Shown here in pieces: positions 1-7,132 of a DNA stretch of 19,283 nt (its first letter is position 1; each line of letters starts with the position of its first letter). The translations under genes were made by a program, and so were the position numbers. Under the pieces are notes generated by a model. It saw only the letters and a list, made by a program, of their open reading frames with translations, searched no databases and was not told the DNA's origin. The stretch is from Gammaproteobacteria bacterium. Its GTDB lineage: Bacteria; Pseudomonadota; Gammaproteobacteria; Steroidobacterales; Steroidobacteraceae. Where the stretch lies: the NCBI GenBank assembly GCA_028293725.1, contig JAQGOE010000206.1, positions 1-19,283 on the forward strand. Reading direction: 5' to 3'.

Positions 1-13
1 CAGGAGCGCAATC

Positions 14-397
14 ATGACCCGAGTATTGTTCGTCGGCCAGCAGCCGGAAACCGTGGACTTCTCCGATCCCGCCCTACCGCCGGGCTTCAATGCACAGAAG
101 ATCAACGCGGGAATTGCGATTGGCAAAGCCAAAATCGAGGAGCGGGGCTGGAAAGCCGACCTCTGCATGATCCCACCGGACGAAACGGCCGGACCAATGC
201 TGGAGAAGCAGCTTAAGAGCGCGAGTTACGATTGCGTGGTGATCGGAGGTGGCCTTCGGCTCCCGCCGAAGAGCCTGCTCTTGTTCGAGTCGGTGGTAAA
301 TGCCGTCCACAGGGCCGCGCCCAACGCGGCCATAGCATTCAACACACGCCCCGAGGACACGGCTGACGCCGCTGCCCGCTGGTTGAAGGCTGAGTGA
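14..397 (+). CDS. Small conserved-looking hypothetical protein, Rossmann/flavodoxin-like topology
   Basis: A 127-residue cytoplasmic protein of unknown function. The start is supported by GGAG seven bases before the ATG, at the very edge of the window. The chain alternates short hydrophobic strands and helices: RVLFVG at residues 3-8, KADLCMI near 48-54, DCVVIGGG near 73-80 and AAIAFNTRP near 104-112, ending in an alanine-rich helix. This suggests a small parallel alpha/beta fold, but I see no nucleotide-binding loop, metal site or catalytic motif I can name. There is no signal peptide or membrane segment. It converges with the sugar transporter on the other strand, with 19 bases between the stops, so it is probably not part of the sugar unit. 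It may be the last gene of an operon lying to the left. The coding call is firm; the function is unknown. Confidence 0.75.
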   Translation: MTRVLFVGQQPETVDFSDPALPPGFNAQKINAGIAIGKAKIEERGWKADLCMIPPDETAGPMLEKQLKSASYDCVVIGGGLRLPPKSLLLFESVVNAVHRAAPNAAIAFNTRPEDTADAAARWLKAE

Positions 398-416
398 TTG
401 TCGCGCCGAAACTTGA

Positions 417-1721
417 TCAGGTCCGACGCTCCGGTGCCATCGACTCCCTGCCGGAGAGTTGCGGCCGTGAGCCCCACACGGCGTAAAACAGCACGTAGAG
501 CTCACAGGCCGCCGTCAGCAGAAACGAAAGCTGCAGGCCGAAGCGATCGGCCAGCCACCCCTGCACGATCACCAGCGCGCCACCGGCGATCGCCATGATC
601 AACAGGCCCGCGCCCTCCTCCGTCAGAGGCCCGAGCCCGCGGATTCCCAGCGTGAAAATGGTAGGAAACATAATGGAGTGGAACAAGCCGACCAGAATCA
701 GTGACCACATTGCGACGGATCCGTGCGCGAAACAGGTCACCAACATCGTGACGAGTGCGCCGACGGCGAACCACGCGAGCACGCGTTCCCCCGGCACGGT
801 GCGCATGACGAAGCTGCCGGCGAAGCGTCCGACCATCATCCCGCCCCATAGTAGGAACAGGTAATGCGAGGCCTGCTCGTGGGTCAGATTGGCGATGTTG
901 GGAAGGGACACGAAGTTGATGAAGAGGTTCGCGACCCCGATCTCCGCGATCAGATAGATGAAAATCGCGGGGACCGCCAACACCAGATTGCGGTGGCGCC
1001 ACAGGGAGTGCCCTTTGCGCTCGGCCGCGGACACGCGCCGGGTGTGCGATCCCATGTCGGGCAGCCGGAAGTTCGCAATGACCACGGCAAGGATGAGCAG
1101 AACCGCGGCCACGATCAGATAGGGAAGTTGGACCGCATGCGCGTCAGCCAGTCTTGCGGCTGGTGTCAGTACGGCATCGGCGGCGGCCGTCCCGGAACTC
1201 GAGCGTCCGAGAATGAGGTAGCCGCCAAACAACGGGGCGAGTGTCGTCCCGAGAGAGTTGAATGCCTGCACGAAATTCAGGCGCGACGGGGCGGTCTGCG
1301 ACGGTCCCACGACGGCGACGTAAGGGTTCGCGGCGACCTGCAGGAGCGTGATGCCGCTTGCTATCACGAACAGGGCCAGGAGTGTTATCCCATACGAGGG
1401 GATGCGAGCGGCGGGAATCATTCCGAGCGCGCCCGCCGCCATGACGGCGAGCCCGATCACCATCGATCTCTTGTACCCCACCCGCTCGATCAACTTCGCC
1501 GCGGGCAAGGAGGCTACGAAGTAGGCGATGAACCAGACCGATTCGATCAGTGTCGTCTGGGCGTAGCTCAGCTCGAACACGCTGCGCAGGTGGGGCAGCA
1601 GCGTGTTGTTGATGACAGTGATGAATCCCCAGACGAAAAACAGACTGGCGAGCAGTCTGAGCGCCGCAACGTGCGTCGTCGCCTGCCCGTCCGTGGCCGC
1701 GACTCCCCATATGGCCGGCAT
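417..1721 (-). CDS. FucP-family MFS sugar/proton symporter (fucose/glucose/galactose permease type)
   Basis: An inner-membrane sugar permease of the major facilitator superfamily, 434 residues with about twelve hydrophobic helices. The first helix (LFFVWGFITVINNTLLPHL), the NPYVAVVG segment and NFVQAFNSLGTTLAPLFGGYL are typical of the FucP/GluP branch, which imports L-fucose, galactose, glucose or related monosaccharides with protons. I chose the ATG at 1721 because GAGGGGG lies five bases upstream; an in-frame GTG at 1739 has no ribosome binding site. It is divergent from the exported aldose epimerase, with 91 bases between start codons, and a GntR regulator and a GH39-like hydrolase are close by. 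This suggests it imports the sugar released by that hydrolase. The exact sugar cannot be read from the sequence. The family call is firm; the substrate is inference. Confidence 0.9.
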   Translation of the reverse strand: MPAIWGVAATDGQATTHVAALRLLASLFFVWGFITVINNTLLPHLRSVFELSYAQTTLIESVWFIAYFVASLPAAKLIERVGYKRSMVIGLAVMAAGALGMIPAARIPSYGITLLALFVIASGITLLQVAANPYVAVVGPSQTAPSRLNFVQAFNSLGTTLAPLFGGYLILGRSSSGTAAADAVLTPAARLADAHAVQLPYLIVAAVLLILAVVIANFRLPDMGSHTRRVSAAERKGHSLWRHRNLVLAVPAIFIYLIAEIGVANLFINFVSLPNIANLTHEQASHYLFLLWGGMMVGRFAGSFVMRTVPGERVLAWFAVGALVTMLVTCFAHGSVAMWSLILVGLFHSIMFPTIFTLGIRGLGPLTEEGAGLLIMAIAGGALVIVQGWLADRFGLQLSFLLTAACELYVLFYAVWGSRPQLSGRESMAPERRT

Positions 1722-1726
1722 CGATT

Positions 1727-1733
1727 CCCCCTC
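1727..1733 (-). promoter_or_regulatory. Ribosome binding site fixing the transporter start
   Basis: On the minus strand this reads GAGGGGG and ends five bases before the ATG at 1721. It decides for that ATG over the in-frame GTG at 1739, whose upstream sequence is only GC repeats. Confidence 0.6.
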
Positions 1734-1760
1734 GGACACGTGCGCGCCGCGCGCGTTTCT

Positions 1761-1781
1761 ATTTGTCAGACTGTATACTAT
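1761..1781. promoter_or_regulatory. Divergent promoter with possible GntR operator
   Basis: This is the AT-richest part of the interval between the divergent transporter and epimerase genes. It contains TTGTCAGAC (1763-1771) and the palindrome GTATAC (1773-1778). TATACT at 1774-1779 is a near-consensus -10 for the epimerase, though no good -35 lies at the right distance. On the other strand TATACA (1772-1777) could serve the transporter. The TTGTC half-site recurs as TTGTCTCACAA in front of the GntR gene at 3857-3867, so both may be sites of the FadR-type regulator encoded at 3049-3831. The site is visible; the regulator assignment is inference. Confidence 0.4.
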
Positions 1782-1812
1782 CGGTGGCGAAGGTCAACCG
1801 AGGGACGGATCC

Positions 1813-2967
1813 ATGGGAATTTCGTGCACGAGCGCCGCGCGGGTGGCACTCGGCGCCACCGGCGCGCTACTGTTAATGGCGAATGTCGCGGCCGCGGTTA
1901 CTGTAAAACGCGAGCCGTTCGGTGCCCTCGACAACGGCGTCGCGATCGAAGCGATCACCCTGAGCAACCGGCACGGGATTACCGCTCGCATCATCAGCTA
2001 TGGCGCGACGCTACAGGCTTTGGAGGCTCCGGATCGCGCGGGCCGCAAAGCGGACATCGTACTCGGTTATGACGATCTCGCCGGCTACGTGGAGCGACCC
2101 AACTACTTCGGTGCGACAGTGGGGCGGTACGCCAATCGCATCGCCGGGGGAACCTTTACACTGGACGGCAAGACGTATCACTTGTCGCTCAATGACAAGA
2201 CCAACTCACTCCACGGTGGTGCGTTAGGCTTCGATAAGCAGGCATGGCACGTGCGTGCAATCGGGGAAGGGACCGTCGCCAGCGTCACGATGGAACTCAC
2301 CAGTCCTGCAGGAGCCCAGGGCTACCCCGGCACGCTACAGGTCAGCGCCACTTACTCACTCGACGAATCGGGCGCCTTGACTATCGACTATAACGCCACC
2401 GCCGACGCGCCGACTGTCGTCAACATCACCAATCACGCGATCTTCAACCTGGCCGGCGAAGGCGCTGAAGAGAGTGTACTCGGACATCGACTGACGATCC
2501 CGGCGAGCCGCTACACTCCAGTCAATGCCACGCTCATCCCCACCGGCGAGCTACGGAACGTGGCCAGCACCGTGTTCGATTTCAGCCGCGGACGACTCCT
2601 GCGCGAGGGCGTGCGTGACGGTCGCGACGCGCAGATCGTGGCCGGCCGTGGATACGATCACAACTTCGTACTCGATGCCGGCGCCACCGCGGAACCCAAG
2701 CTCGCCGCGCGACTGGAGGATCCGCAATCCGGTCGTGTGCTCGAGGTGCTCTCGACCGAGCCCGGGGTGCAGGTCTATACCGGCAACTTCCTCGATGGGA
2801 CACTCGTCGGTAAACACGGCCACCTCTACCGCATGGGCGACGGCATCGCCCTCGAGCCACAGAAGTTTCCTGACACGCCTAACCAGCCCGCGTTCGGCTC
2901 GGCGCGGGTCGCGCCCGGCTCCCCGTACCATCACCGCATGGTCTTCCACGTCTTCAGCGCTCACTGA
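1813..2967 (+). CDS. galM: Exported aldose 1-epimerase (mutarotase)
   Basis: Interconverts alpha and beta anomers of aldoses such as galactose, glucose, xylose or arabinose. The protein has 384 residues. It begins with a Sec signal (basic n-region, hydrophobic ALGATGALLLMANVAAA, cleavage near residue 28), so it should act in the periplasm rather than the cytoplasm. The mature part matches the GalM family throughout: NSLHGG with H134, the ITNHAIFNL segment with H208, the EPGVQVYTGNFLDG loop, and IALEPQKFPD with E348. H208 and E348 correspond to the family acid and base. The ATG at 1813 is chosen because GAGGGA lies upstream and the signal peptide begins there; the longer open frame has no leader. 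It is divergent from a sugar permease, which supports a role in supplying the transported anomer. The gene symbol marks the family only. Confidence 0.9.
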   Translation: MGISCTSAARVALGATGALLLMANVAAAVTVKREPFGALDNGVAIEAITLSNRHGITARIISYGATLQALEAPDRAGRKADIVLGYDDLAGYVERPNYFGATVGRYANRIAGGTFTLDGKTYHLSLNDKTNSLHGGALGFDKQAWHVRAIGEGTVASVTMELTSPAGAQGYPGTLQVSATYSLDESGALTIDYNATADAPTVVNITNHAIFNLAGEGAEESVLGHRLTIPASRYTPVNATLIPTGELRNVASTVFDFSRGRLLREGVRDGRDAQIVAGRGYDHNFVLDAGATAEPKLAARLEDPQSGRVLEVLSTEPGVQVYTGNFLDGTLVGKHGHLYRMGDGIALEPQKFPDTPNQPAFGSARVAPGSPYHHRMVFHVFSAH

Positions 2968-3030
2968 ACCGGAGCAGTCCGAGAAATACCAGCGCGTCGA
3001 GCAGACCGCGGGGTTGCCCGGGACAACCAT

Positions 3031-3060
3031 TGACGCGGAATTTGGGCGTCAGGTCTTTTT
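3031..3060 (+). terminator. Probable Rho-independent terminator of the epimerase gene
   Basis: TGACGC (3031-3036) pairs with GCGTCA (3046-3051) across a nine-base loop, followed after four bases by TTTTT (3056-3060). It lies 63 bases after the epimerase stop and overlaps the 3' end of the convergent GntR gene. The gap before the T run makes it imperfect. Confidence 0.45.
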
Positions 3061-3831
3061 GCGCAGCGACGACTCGGTGTCCGCCAGTGCGAGTCGGACC
3101 AACTCCGCCATCGACTCGCGGGCCCCGTCCGCATCGGCGCTCGCAATGGCCTCGAACAACACGCGGTGGTCCGGAATAGGGTCGCGAATCAGCCCGCGCT
3201 TGCGTTGTTTGTACAAGGTCGTCCAGGCGATCGCCGCCATGATGGAGCTCGCCAGCGCCACCACAGCGTCGTTACCGGTCGCCTCCAGCATGATCATGTG
3301 AAAGTGCTGGTCGGCAAGCCGGCCCTCCTCCGTGGCCAGGCCATGTAACGCCATCGCCTCGAGGGCGGCGCGCATGGCGGCGACCTGTGCCTTGGAGCGT
3401 CGCGTCGCGGCCAGCGCTGCCGCTCCGGGTTCGACGAGCAGGCGCAGCTCAAACAGGTCCCGCAGGAATTTCCGGCTCGGCTCGCTTTGAAACTGCCAGG
3501 CGAGCAGGTCGGGGTCGAGGAGGCTCCACTGCCGTTTCGGGCTGACGTGCGTTCCGGCTTTCGGACGCCGGTTCACGAGCCCCTTCGCGGTCAGGATCCG
3601 GAAGCTCTCGCGCAGGGCCGGCCGCGAAATGCCGAGCTGCTGCGCGTACTCAACCTCGCTGGGAAACACGTACCCTTCCGGCAGCTCACCCGAGAGGATC
3701 CGCACCGCCAGCTCCTGGGCCAGCGACCCCTTCAGGGGCTTCCCTCTGCCCACCTGGATCAGGGAGCCTGCGGCCCTCGCCGATTGATCGGTCAATCTGG
3801 GCTGTTTGGTGCGATCGTTCCAATAAAGCAT
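3049..3831 (-). CDS. GntR-family transcriptional regulator, FadR subfamily (FCD domain)
   Basis: A 260-residue DNA-binding regulator. After a 25-30 residue N-terminal extension, the winged helix-turn-helix spans about residues 35-100: LAVRILSGELPEGYVFPSE, then LGISRPALRESFRILTAKGLV and the wing RPKAGTHV. The rest is an all-helical FCD ligand domain with the metal-ligand pattern D-x-x-x-H in ADQHFHMIMLEATGN and the later histidine of PDHRVLFEAI. FadR-type GntR proteins usually repress catabolic genes and release DNA when they bind a sugar acid or other carboxylate. It follows the GH39-like hydrolase gene on the same strand with 69 bases between, and faces the epimerase and transporter, so it probably controls this sugar cluster and itself. 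The effector cannot be told from the sequence. Confidence 0.92.
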   Translation of the reverse strand: MLYWNDRTKQPRLTDQSARAAGSLIQVGRGKPLKGSLAQELAVRILSGELPEGYVFPSEVEYAQQLGISRPALRESFRILTAKGLVNRRPKAGTHVSPKRQWSLLDPDLLAWQFQSEPSRKFLRDLFELRLLVEPGAAALAATRRSKAQVAAMRAALEAMALHGLATEEGRLADQHFHMIMLEATGNDAVVALASSIMAAIAWTTLYKQRKRGLIRDPIPDHRVLFEAIASADADGARESMAELVRLALADTESSLRKKT

Positions 3832-3856
3832 GGGGAACCCTGGGGCGATGAGCCGA

Positions 3857-3867
3857 TTGTCTCACAA
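3857..3867. promoter_or_regulatory. Candidate operator before the GntR gene
   Basis: TTGTCTCACAA is an inverted repeat (TTGT, three bases, ACAA) 25 bases upstream of the regulator's start codon. Its size and TTGT/ACAA arms resemble operators of FadR-type GntR proteins. The left half TTGTC recurs at 1763-1767 between transporter and epimerase. It fits autoregulation and coordinate control, but this is an inference from two sites. Confidence 0.4.
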
Positions 3868-3900
3868 CCCAGGCCACGAGAGCGGTCGCCCGCGGCGCCT

Positions 3901-5601
3901 TCAGTGTAGCGGCTGCCCGGGAGTCAGCTCGACTAACTCGACACCTTGCCGGGGCAGGCGTCTCACCAGAAGCACGCTCCCATCGTGCAATCGAGGTGGC
4001 AGGCGGATGCGTCGAACCGCCATCTGCGAGGCAGCCATGAGCCGGTCGAGTTGGGACTGCGAGGGTCGCGCCGGCGCGCCCATCGCCTTCCACGCGCTGA
4101 ACGCGTCACCATTGTGCAGATCCACTCGCCAGCTGCGTACCTGTAGGTTTACACCAGACGCGAGGCCGGTAAGCGAAAGTTGAATGTCCGCCTCGGGACC
4201 CGGCACGTCATCGTCGTGGTAATGCCAGAGCAGGATATCCACACGTCCGTTCTCTGATCGGGTCGCCAGCACGCCTACGTCCGGCGCATCCCGGACGCCG
4301 CCCGATAGAATCCGCTGCAGCGGCAGTTCGGCGCTGCTGGTCGCTTCGACCTGGGTGTTGCCTAGGCGCGCAAACAACCGGAATACATTCAGCACCGGCA
4401 AGTCGACGCCGTGGGTGGCGAGTTGTCGATAGCCTGCGAACCACGGTTGTCCGACGAAGGTGAAAGCCCAAGTGAGTGCGCCTTCGAGTTTGACGTGCCT
4501 TTCGCGAGCCAACTCCCAGATCCGCGCGTAGCTCGCGGCGGTGTAGGTCGAATACAGGGTACCATTGCGATAAGCGTTTTGCGGTCCAGGGCAGGCAGCG
4601 CAACCTTCGGGATCGTTCTCTCCAATGACGATCGGCTTGCGGGCAAACTCTGGTATGGCAGCGATCCTGGCAAAGGACTCATCCACGGTTACTAGTTGGG
4701 TGGCGATGCCCATGCGAACGTGACCGTCGATTACCGTTGGCTGCCCTTTCGCGTGGAAGGAAAGAAAATCGGTGGGCGTGCCGATTTTGCCGGTCGCATA
4801 GTTGGTGCCGGTAGCGATATGTTGTAGGAAGCCCTCCATGAACGCGCCGCCGGATCCAGCGATGTCCGGGCCGCCCACTCGCGCGGTGGGCAGCGCGCGG
4901 CGCACGGCGTCGATGGCATAGTCATGCAGCTGGTAGAAGTCCTCCTGCGTGCCCGACCAGTAGAAGTCGAGGTTCGGCTCGTTCCACACCTCGAAATACC
5001 AACGCTCCACTTCCGCGCGGCCGTAGCGATCGATGTTGTGGCGGGTCCAGCGGTAAACCAACTCGGCCCACTTCTGCAGGTCCCGTGGAGGATACGACCA
5101 ACCGGCAGTGATCCCTTTGTAGTCCACTCCTGGCTTCCAGGGGCGCCTGTAAGGCACGTCGGCCGGGGCGGCCGTCAGGGCCTCCGGCATGAAGCCGATC
5201 TCAAGATACGGGTGGATGCCGCGCGCCAGGTAAGTGTCAATGATCTGATCGACGATCGTGAAATCGTAGACCGGTGCGCCCTCTTTCATGGTGTAGATAT
5301 CGGTGCTGCCCCACTTGAAGTCGGGGGTGCCGTCACCGGTCGTCAGCAGGTTGTGGGCACGGAAATAGACTTCGCCCGGCCGCAGGCTGCCAAGCTCCAT
5401 CAATAGTCTCTCGCCCTCGGGGCGAGTCGCGTAGTTAGGTTCGTCGGCTCCGAAGAAGCGCCAGATGGGCGGCAGTGGGCCGAGCGGTTTCGCGGCGTCG
5501 ACCGATACCGTCACAGGGAAGGCGGCGGCCGGAGCCGCGGGCGTAGCGAGCGACCCAAGCCAACATAGTAGCGCGGCGGATGCTTTCACGGGAACGCGCA
5601 T
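3901..5601 (-). CDS. Secreted GH39-like glycoside hydrolase (beta-xylosidase type)
   Basis: A 566-residue exported enzyme likely to remove xylose or a similar sugar from oligosaccharides or glycosides. A Sec signal covers residues 1-27 (hydrophobic run, cleavage near PAAPAAA). The catalytic TIM barrel carries the clan GH-A signature WNEPN with acid/base E208 (FEVWNEPNLDFYW), and the probable nucleophile is E328 in KPIVIGEND. A C-terminal part from about residue 430, with short beta strands (VDILLWHYHDDD, LQVRSWRVD), fits the beta-sandwich attached to GH39 enzymes. The residues after the nucleophile (NDPEGCAACPGPQ) contain two cysteines, which I do not recognise from model GH39 xylosidases. 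The gene heads a probable two-gene unit with the GntR regulator, and its promoter carries a xyl-box-like palindrome. GH39 also holds iduronidases and other enzymes, so the substrate is not certain. Confidence 0.82.
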   Translation of the reverse strand: MRVPVKASAALLCWLGSLATPAAPAAAFPVTVSVDAAKPLGPLPPIWRFFGADEPNYATRPEGERLLMELGSLRPGEVYFRAHNLLTTGDGTPDFKWGSTDIYTMKEGAPVYDFTIVDQIIDTYLARGIHPYLEIGFMPEALTAAPADVPYRRPWKPGVDYKGITAGWSYPPRDLQKWAELVYRWTRHNIDRYGRAEVERWYFEVWNEPNLDFYWSGTQEDFYQLHDYAIDAVRRALPTARVGGPDIAGSGGAFMEGFLQHIATGTNYATGKIGTPTDFLSFHAKGQPTVIDGHVRMGIATQLVTVDESFARIAAIPEFARKPIVIGENDPEGCAACPGPQNAYRNGTLYSTYTAASYARIWELARERHVKLEGALTWAFTFVGQPWFAGYRQLATHGVDLPVLNVFRLFARLGNTQVEATSSAELPLQRILSGGVRDAPDVGVLATRSENGRVDILLWHYHDDDVPGPEADIQLSLTGLASGVNLQVRSWRVDLHNGDAFSAWKAMGAPARPSQSQLDRLMAASQMAVRRIRLPPRLHDGSVLLVRRLPRQGVELVELTPGQPLH

Positions 5602-5623
5602 GGGAGCTAGACTCGCTCAATAT

Positions 5624-5641
5624 GGTAGCGCTACCTTTATA
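5624..5641 (-). promoter_or_regulatory. GH39 promoter with xyl-box-like LacI-type operator
   Basis: GGTAGCGCTACC at 5624-5635 is a perfect 12-bp palindrome, 22 bases upstream of the GH39 start codon. On the minus strand it directly follows TATAAA (5636-5641), a good -10, so the operator would cover the transcription start, where a repressor blocks best. It closely resembles the xyl-box TGGTAGCGCTAACA that I recall for LacI-type control of xylan genes in Xanthomonas. No LacI-family gene lies in this window. Confidence 0.5.
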
Positions 5642-5681
5642 GCATCGTTCGCGCCATCATCTCCAGTCAACGGTCAAGAAG

Positions 5682-5723
5682 CTCCTCAGAAACAGGGGCG
5701 GCCGAAACGCCCCTGAGAAGGAG
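5682..5723. other. Long imperfect hairpin in the GH39-ATPase intergenic region
   Basis: CAGGGGCG (5693-5700) pairs perfectly with CGCCCCTG (5708-5715) over a seven-base loop. An outer CTCCT (5682-5686) also pairs with AGGAG (5719-5723). No T run follows on either strand, so it is not a classical terminator. It lies upstream of the GH39 promoter and 142 bases before the ATPase gene. Its role is unknown. Confidence 0.4.
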
Positions 5724-5813
5724 TTCTGCGGGTCATTTGGGCGACCGACACTCGAGGCTCGCGGTCTTCTGCGAGGTGCGCGTACAGTTAGGCTTACGCT
5801 ACGATCGCAGGCG

Positions 5814-5850
5814 ATTATCTTGAATTATCTACACTAAGATAATATTATCC
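5814..5850. promoter_or_regulatory. AT-rich promoter with four ATTATC/GATAAT boxes
   Basis: Four copies of one hexamer lie within 37 bases: ATTATC at 5814-5819 and 5824-5829, GATAAT at 5838-5843 and ATTATC at 5844-5849. The first two are direct repeats 10 bp apart, one helical turn. The last two form the perfect palindrome GATAATATTATC. The second and third form ATTATCT-N6-AGATAAT. The cluster ends 15 bases before the ATPase start codon and includes -10-like hexamers, so it probably combines promoter and operator. Confidence 0.5.
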
Positions 5851-5864
5851 AACGCGAGATACTT

Positions 5865-7076
5865 ATGGATAACGACCCGATCTACCACCGCCCCGACCTT
5901 GCGCACCGCTTGGCGGCCATGCTCCTGGGCAACGATCCTTTGAGTGCCGCGGGTCGATCGGGGCTATTTTTGTCGGCTCCGCGCCGTACGGGCAAGTCCA
6001 CATTCTTACGTAACGATTTAATCCCGGCGGTCGAAAAAGCCGGAGCCATAGCCATCTACGTGGACCTATGGGCCGACAAGACACGCGATGCCGCGGACCT
6101 CATCGCTGAAGCAATACGGGATGGACTCGCTGCACACACCGGCAGACTCGCGCGTGGCTTGCGCGCATTGCAGCGAATCAAGAAAGCAGGTGCCAAAGGC
6201 GAGCTGGCGGGAGTCAAGGGGGAATTTGGATTCGAGCTCGAAACGATCGGCCAGCCTCACGGCGGCACGACGCTTGCGAAAGCGTTGGACGCTCTCCATC
6301 GGCGCGTCGGCAAGCCAATCGTCCTCATCATCGATGAAGCGCAACACGCGCTTTCCACCGAGAGAGGCGCGGATACATTGTTTGCCCTCAAGGCTGCTCG
6401 TGATGCCCTGAATCTTGCGGCAAAGAAGCCTCAACTCGCCATCGTGGCCACGGGGTCCGCACGCGGCAAAATCGCCGACATGGTGATGCGACGAAACCAG
6501 GCCTTCTACGGTGCGAGTGTTGAAACATTTCCGCCGCTCGGTGAGCCGTTCGTTCAGCACCTGGTCAGCGGCATGCTGTCGCATCGCCTTTCCAAGGATC
6601 GAATGCCGTCGGTCAAGCCGCTGATGCAGGCCTTCCAAACGCTGGGCAGTCGCCCTGAAGACCTGCGGAAGGCCGTTCATGACGCGCTCGTGCGGCCGGA
6701 GGCGGATCTGAGCGATGCGATCGTGGCGGCGGCTCAGGAACAGCGCGGCCGGACACTCGAGGAATTGCGCAAGCAACTCAGTATGTTGAACAACCTGCAG
6801 CTGGCGATCCTGAAGCGCATGGTGAAGCTCGGCGACGGGACGCAACCGTTCTCGCAAGACTCCGTTGAGTATTACCGAAGTGAGACCGGTAACCATCGAA
6901 CTACCACACCCTCCGTGCAAAAGGCACTCGATATTCTGGTAACCAACGGTTTTGTCTGGCGCTCATCGCGAGGGGTGTACGCTCTCGATGACATGATGGT
7001 CGCCGAATTTTTCTATGACGAAGCCATTCAGGACACGCTGCTCCGCGAACTCGATGCGCGCACGAATTCAAAGTGA
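5865..7076 (+). CDS. AAA+ ATPase with C-terminal winged helix, function unknown
   Basis: A 403-residue cytoplasmic P-loop ATPase. The Walker A region is SAPRRTGKST, with G43-K44-S45 intact and alanine (A38) in place of the usual first glycine. Walker B is VLIIDEAQ with D157-E158. VATGSAR (residues 194-200) is a likely sensor 1, and the nearby RRNQAFYGAS supplies arginines that could act in trans. Residues 230-300 fit a helical lid. Residues 310-385 look like a winged helix (LQLAILKRMVKLGD, then TTPSVQKALDILVTNGFVWRSSRGVYALDD), suggesting DNA or partner binding. The architecture resembles the DnaA/Orc-like and MalT-type ATPase group, but I cannot assign a pathway. It stands alone between sugar genes and a LuxR regulator, behind an AT-rich repeat-bearing promoter, so it may be accessory and self-regulated. 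The start has only a weak GAGA ribosome binding site. Confidence 0.85.
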   Translation: MDNDPIYHRPDLAHRLAAMLLGNDPLSAAGRSGLFLSAPRRTGKSTFLRNDLIPAVEKAGAIAIYVDLWADKTRDAADLIAEAIRDGLAAHTGRLARGLRALQRIKKAGAKGELAGVKGEFGFELETIGQPHGGTTLAKALDALHRRVGKPIVLIIDEAQHALSTERGADTLFALKAARDALNLAAKKPQLAIVATGSARGKIADMVMRRNQAFYGASVETFPPLGEPFVQHLVSGMLSHRLSKDRMPSVKPLMQAFQTLGSRPEDLRKAVHDALVRPEADLSDAIVAAAQEQRGRTLEELRKQLSMLNNLQLAILKRMVKLGDGTQPFSQDSVEYYRSETGNHRTTTPSVQKALDILVTNGFVWRSSRGVYALDDMMVAEFFYDEAIQDTLLRELDARTNSK

Positions 7077-7132
7077 TTTGAAGGACGCCCTCTTTCTTTC
7101 ACAGCACCTAAAAAAACCCGGGGGCACGGAAT

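Noticed and set aside
864..2072. Open frame of 402 codons on the plus strand
   Set aside because: It is antisense to the MFS transporter and runs into the epimerase gene. The product is a low-complexity Arg/Gly/His-rich chain typical of shadow frames in GC-rich DNA.
6066..6920. Open frame of 284 codons on the minus strand
   Set aside because: It lies wholly opposite the ATPase gene, whose Walker motifs are clear. The product has no recognisable domain and no ribosome binding site.
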